A stretch of 64,000 nt of DNA from Opitutaceae bacterium. Lineage in GTDB: Bacteria; Verrucomicrobiota; Verrucomicrobiia; Opitutales; Opitutaceae. The position numbers were made by a program, and so were the translations under genes. The notes beneath the pieces were generated by a model that was given only the letters and a program-made list of their open reading frames with translations, was not told the origin of the DNA and ran no database searches. Position 1 is the first letter of the stretch. Every line of letters starts with the position of its first letter. Shown in pieces: positions 61,044-64,000 of this stretch. The DNA lies in contig PLTZ01000054.1 in assembly GCA_003164715.1 (NCBI GenBank), forward strand, positions 39,882 through 103,881, in the 5' to 3' direction.

Positions 61044-62221
61044 ACGACTCAAGTTTAAGGCCCTGTCCTATTTGCGACGGTCTTGGACGGCGGCTCATTC
61101 ACCGGCAACGCTTCATGGACGGGCCGATGGGCAACGGCTACAACGTGGTCGTATGCACGAAATGCGGAGCGGGATTTGCAGATGGAATTCCTTCACAGGC
61201 CGACTTGGATCGGTATTACGCTGAACAGTCGAAATACACTTATGATCACGCGGATGGGGCCGAGTCATCATGGGATCTCAAGCGATTTGAGGCAACTGTC
61301 GGACAAATTGCTCACTATTTCAAGTCACCAAATGCGCGGATCCTTGATATCGGATGTGCAACGGGTGGCTTATTGTCGGTATTCAAGAAGAGCGGCTTTG
61401 AAAACGTGATGGGCGTCGATCCTTCTCCAGCCTGTGCAGAGGCGGCTGGACGATTGTATGGTGTGAATGTCTTGGTCTCGACGCTGTCCCAATTGACCGA
61501 TTGGGAGGAACGCTTTGACCTGATTTTAATGCTCGGAGTCCTTGAGCATCTCCGGGAGGTCAAAGATGCGGTCAGAGTCGCATCACGGCTTCTAACACAA
61601 GGAGGTCACATCTATTGCGCGGTTCCCGACGTCGAGGGTTTTGCTAGCTGCGCAAACGCGCCCTACCAACAGTTCAGCATTGAACACGTGAATTTCTTTT
61701 CAATCAGCTCGCTTGAGCGGCTAATGTCGGAATGCGGCATGGCCAAAGCTCATTCTTGGATTTGGTCCGTGGAATGGCGGGAGGATGTCTTTGAGCCGAT
61801 TGTGAGTGGCTTATTTGAACCTAGAGCTACTCCAACGCTCCCGCTGTTTGACGAGAGAACAGAGCCTGCCTTTGACCGTTATCTTGCCTGTTCCAGGGAG
61901 GGCGACCGGAAGATACAAACCGTGATCGATTCGTTACGACGGAGCCAAGAGCCGATTCTCGTCTGGGGAGCCGGGACACTTGCGCGGCGTCTGCTGGCAA
62001 CAACGAGTTTTGCCGAGGCAAATATCACAGGATTCGTGGACTCAAATCCACACCTTCAGGGTCAAGTGCTGTCCCACCGACCCATTCTGGGGCCGGGGCA
62101 GATAGTCGGACGGAAGGAAAGCATCCTCATTTGCTCCGTTTCTTTTGCAAAGGAGATCGCTGGAGAAATCCGTAACCAGCATGGGTTTCAAAATCGCGTT
62201 ATTTCTCTTTCCGACAAATAA
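61040..62221 (+). CDS. Probable sugar C-methyltransferase (three-domain)
   Basis: A 393-residue protein. The N terminus has a zinc-type cluster (C9, C12, C39, C42: 'CPICDG...CTKCG'), then a SAM domain ('ARILDIGCATGGLLSVFKKS', 'FDLILMLGVLEHLREVKD'), and a C-terminal Rossmann-like domain 'ILVWGAGTLARRLL...FVDSNPHLQGQ'. This order is that of TylC3/NovU-type C-methyltransferases, which place a methyl branch on keto deoxysugars. Base composition is visibly less G+C-rich than in the genes before it, suggesting a separate origin. It is the last plus-strand gene. Confidence 0.82.
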   Translation: MNDSSLRPCPICDGLGRRLIHRQRFMDGPMGNGYNVVVCTKCGAGFADGIPSQADLDRYYAEQSKYTYDHADGAESSWDLKRFEATVGQIAHYFKSPNARILDIGCATGGLLSVFKKSGFENVMGVDPSPACAEAAGRLYGVNVLVSTLSQLTDWEERFDLILMLGVLEHLREVKDAVRVASRLLTQGGHIYCAVPDVEGFASCANAPYQQFSIEHVNFFSISSLERLMSECGMAKAHSWIWSVEWREDVFEPIVSGLFEPRATPTLPLFDERTEPAFDRYLACSREGDRKIQTVIDSLRRSQEPILVWGAGTLARRLLATTSFAEANITGFVDSNPHLQGQVLSHRPILGPGQIVGRKESILICSVSFAKEIAGEIRNQHGFQNRVISLSDK

Positions 62222-62302
62222 ATCTCGTAAAGCCGATTCCCGACGTGTGCCGAATTCAGGATTCCTTCAAGCCACTTCAGCCGACGGGATAAAGGTCAAC
62301 AT

Positions 62303-63754
62303 TCACACTCTATTGGAGCCAACGTAGACTCCTAGGAGACTTAGTCCTATGCCCAGCGCAAGACCGATTAGTCCGCCGATAGCGCCCGCCACGGCCACTG
62401 GTCTGTATTTGCTGTCCGTCGCAGGCTGCATGCTGATCCGGATCACATCGGCAAACTGCTGCTTGGCGAAATCTGCGTGTGTCTTGCGAATCTTCGAGAC
62501 CAATTCCTTGTAGGCCGCCCCCAACTCATTGAGTGATTCCTCCACCTTTGCGATGATGGCCGACTGATTTTGGGAGTTGTCATTTAAAAACACCTCCATG
62601 TCCTTGCGCCGCTCGAGCAGTTGCACCTTTTCCGCCTGGATTCGTTTGACGTTCAATCCGGCTGAAAGCGCCTGGCGAACGAGGAAGTTGGAGGCATCAT
62701 TCGCGAGCAGAGAGTCAATTAATCCTTGATCGAGGATTGGTGACTCGGGGCGCTGTTGGGTTGCCTGGGATTTGATTCCCAGTACGTAATTCTCGGATCG
62801 CTCCTGCGACTTGGCCAGCAGGTCATCGATGACCTTTTCTTCTTCACTGGCCTTCTGCTCCTGGTCCTGGAGCGTGCGCAGGTAGTAGTCCATTTTCATC
62901 ATGGCAATTGCGCGGTTGTGGGACAAACCACCCTGGCGGATCAATCCCAAGGTCTCGTTCAGTCGGATTCGTGAAAAGAGCTCCGTCTGCGTGAGCAGAT
63001 CGCTGAAGGACAGATTGGTCGTAGGGGAGCGGAACGTCTTGGCCTGATCGAGCTGTTGATTGAGGTAAGCCGTGAGGTTCTGGAGCTCCATGTTGAGGAT
63101 CACCTCATATTCGTAAAGGTCGGCCTCATGCAGGGACTCGAACGCATTACCGAAACTTGGGGGAATCTCGGCATAGTTGCGCTGGAATTTTTCCTGGTAC
63201 GCGTTGACGATTCCATTCAACAGCAACTCGCGCTGCCGGTTGCTGAGCGGGAACTTGCGCGGCAGCGTCAGCGTTACGAGGTATTCGTCGGGAAGGTAGG
63301 GGGCGGGTGTCTGTCCGGAGGCTCGAAGTCGGTCGCGCTCCTTGATGACATTGGGCGGGATTAGGCCCTCGATGGTCAACGCTGCCCGCACCTTGCTCTG
63401 AAAGTCCTCGGTCGTTTCCAGTGCCTGTTGCTTCAGGGCCTCGACTATAATATCCGGTGCCCGCATGTCATCCGACTGGAACTTGGAGTGGTCAGGATAT
63501 TCCCCTTTCCCATAGCCGCTGAAAGCGAAGATCACCCGCATCGAAGTCGTGGCTGACGTGAAAGGACTGGCCACGAGATAAATGGCGGCGCCGATAGCCA
63601 GACCCAATGCAGCAAACCCGAGAGTCGGTGCTAGCCCGCGGCAAAGCCGTGCAAACACCTCGCGCAAGTCAATGCCTTCGTATGCATCGTAGTCTGTATC
63701 GACGGGATGATGCGATTCGGTAGGGCTCGGAGCATCAGATGAGGGGGGGTGCAT
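62303..63754 (-). CDS. Wzz-like polysaccharide chain-length/co-polymerase protein
   Basis: A 483-residue inner-membrane protein. A hydrophobic helix at about residues 42-64 ('LGFAALGLAIGAAIYLVASP') and another near 455-478 ('AVAGAIGGLIGLALGIGLSL', preceded by Pro-containing KYRPVAV) frame a long, helical periplasmic region rich in Gln and Glu. This is the PCP/Wzz layout, with the Pro-rich second helix typical of the family. No tyrosine-kinase domain is attached. It regulates glycan chain length in Wzy-type or ABC-type systems. It converges with the C-methyltransferase gene. Confidence 0.83.
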   Translation of the reverse strand: MHPPSSDAPSPTESHHPVDTDYDAYEGIDLREVFARLCRGLAPTLGFAALGLAIGAAIYLVASPFTSATTSMRVIFAFSGYGKGEYPDHSKFQSDDMRAPDIIVEALKQQALETTEDFQSKVRAALTIEGLIPPNVIKERDRLRASGQTPAPYLPDEYLVTLTLPRKFPLSNRQRELLLNGIVNAYQEKFQRNYAEIPPSFGNAFESLHEADLYEYEVILNMELQNLTAYLNQQLDQAKTFRSPTTNLSFSDLLTQTELFSRIRLNETLGLIRQGGLSHNRAIAMMKMDYYLRTLQDQEQKASEEEKVIDDLLAKSQERSENYVLGIKSQATQQRPESPILDQGLIDSLLANDASNFLVRQALSAGLNVKRIQAEKVQLLERRKDMEVFLNDNSQNQSAIIAKVEESLNELGAAYKELVSKIRKTHADFAKQQFADVIRISMQPATDSKYRPVAVAGAIGGLIGLALGIGLSLLGVYVGSNRV

Positions 63755-64000
63755 GGATCGGACTATGAAAGGGTATTGTGTTTAAAGAGCAACATTGGAT
63801 CGGGAGCCCACTAAAATCCGCGAAGAACCAGGGCTAACTGAGTCCTCGCGTACGGCGGAGCTACGTATCCGTGCTTACGAAGTGGGGGCCGTTTCTCACC
63901 TGCAATCGGCATTTCTACATCTTTTTGCGAAGGGCGAATAGCCCGTGGCTATTCTTTGGCGCAGACCATCCAAAAAAAAGGTTCTTCCGGTTTCTTAATG
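63755..64000. other. Upstream region of the Wzz-like gene and window end
   Basis: No coding sequence is visible. A perfect hairpin, GAATAGCC-CGT-GGCTATTC, lies at 63936-63954. It is followed on the plus strand only by a short T-run, so it could be a weak terminator or an operator. Possible weak promoter boxes for the Wzz-like gene (TTGCTC and CATAGT on the minus strand, 18 bases apart) lie near 63760-63795. Confidence 0.35.

Overview
The window is a G+C-rich, gene-dense bacterial region devoted almost entirely to building and exporting a complex cell-surface polysaccharide. An ABC-type exporter (Wzm/Wzt), a Wzz-like chain-length protein and many glycosyltransferases point to a Gram-negative envelope. 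The lineage cannot be fixed from sequence alone; overall style would fit a Verrucomicrobiota/Opitutales-like organism, but this is a weak inference. I see no rRNA, tRNA, CRISPR array or insertion sequence. Many neighbouring genes share ATGA, GTGA or TGATG stop/start overlaps, so they form tightly coupled operons.

Left part (1-20.2 kb). Three related polytopic membrane proteins (1675-4458, 4465-8598, 12198-14705) look like GT-C-fold glycosyltransferases or other envelope sugar-handling proteins. Two carry C-terminal copies of a beta-rich repeat that also makes up the truncated protein at the left edge, seven copies in all. Between them lie a DPM1-like glycosyltransferase, two DegT aminotransferases, two left-handed beta-helix acyltransferases, a Gfo/Idh oxidoreductase and two SDR enzymes. 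The genes 14705-17306 match the WbpB/WbpD/WbpE order of steps for UDP-2,3-diacetamido-uronic acid synthesis. A plus-strand UDP-galactopyranose-mutase-like flavoprotein follows.

Centre (20.4-36.2 kb). A stand-alone AAA ATPase with a nuclease-like C terminus is preceded by five alternating 8-bp sites at about 27-bp spacing. Then comes a minus-strand export operon: Wzm, Wzt, a methyltransferase, a remarkable GT9-coiled-coil-GT2 fusion, a 1217-residue membrane protein with three C-terminal repeats, a second DPM1-like glycosyltransferase, a methyltransferase and an epimerase. A plus-strand lhgO-like oxidase faces away from the exporter.

Right part (36.2-64 kb). A long minus-strand group holds a two-subunit ThDP enzyme (E1 alpha/beta type), GtrA and a partner glycosyltransferase, a FkbM methyltransferase, an acetolactate-synthase-like ThDP enzyme coupled to an SDR, a nucleotide-sugar-dehydrogenase homologue lacking its catalytic cysteine, an HldE-like fusion in reversed domain order, and several epimerases. 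The plus-strand operon from 51.7 kb encodes the CDP-3,6-dideoxyhexose route (rfbG-rfbH-rfbF), an SDR, a NeuB-SAF-cupin protein, two tiny membrane/coiled-coil proteins, a second acetolactate-synthase-like enzyme, an FkbM protein and a probable sugar C-methyltransferase. A Wzz-like protein closes the window. The three separate ThDP-dependent carboligase-type systems, together with CDP-dideoxysugar and C-methyltransferase genes, suggest that branched-chain (yersiniose-like or acetyl-branched) sugars are made here; this is the most interesting biological hypothesis from the window.
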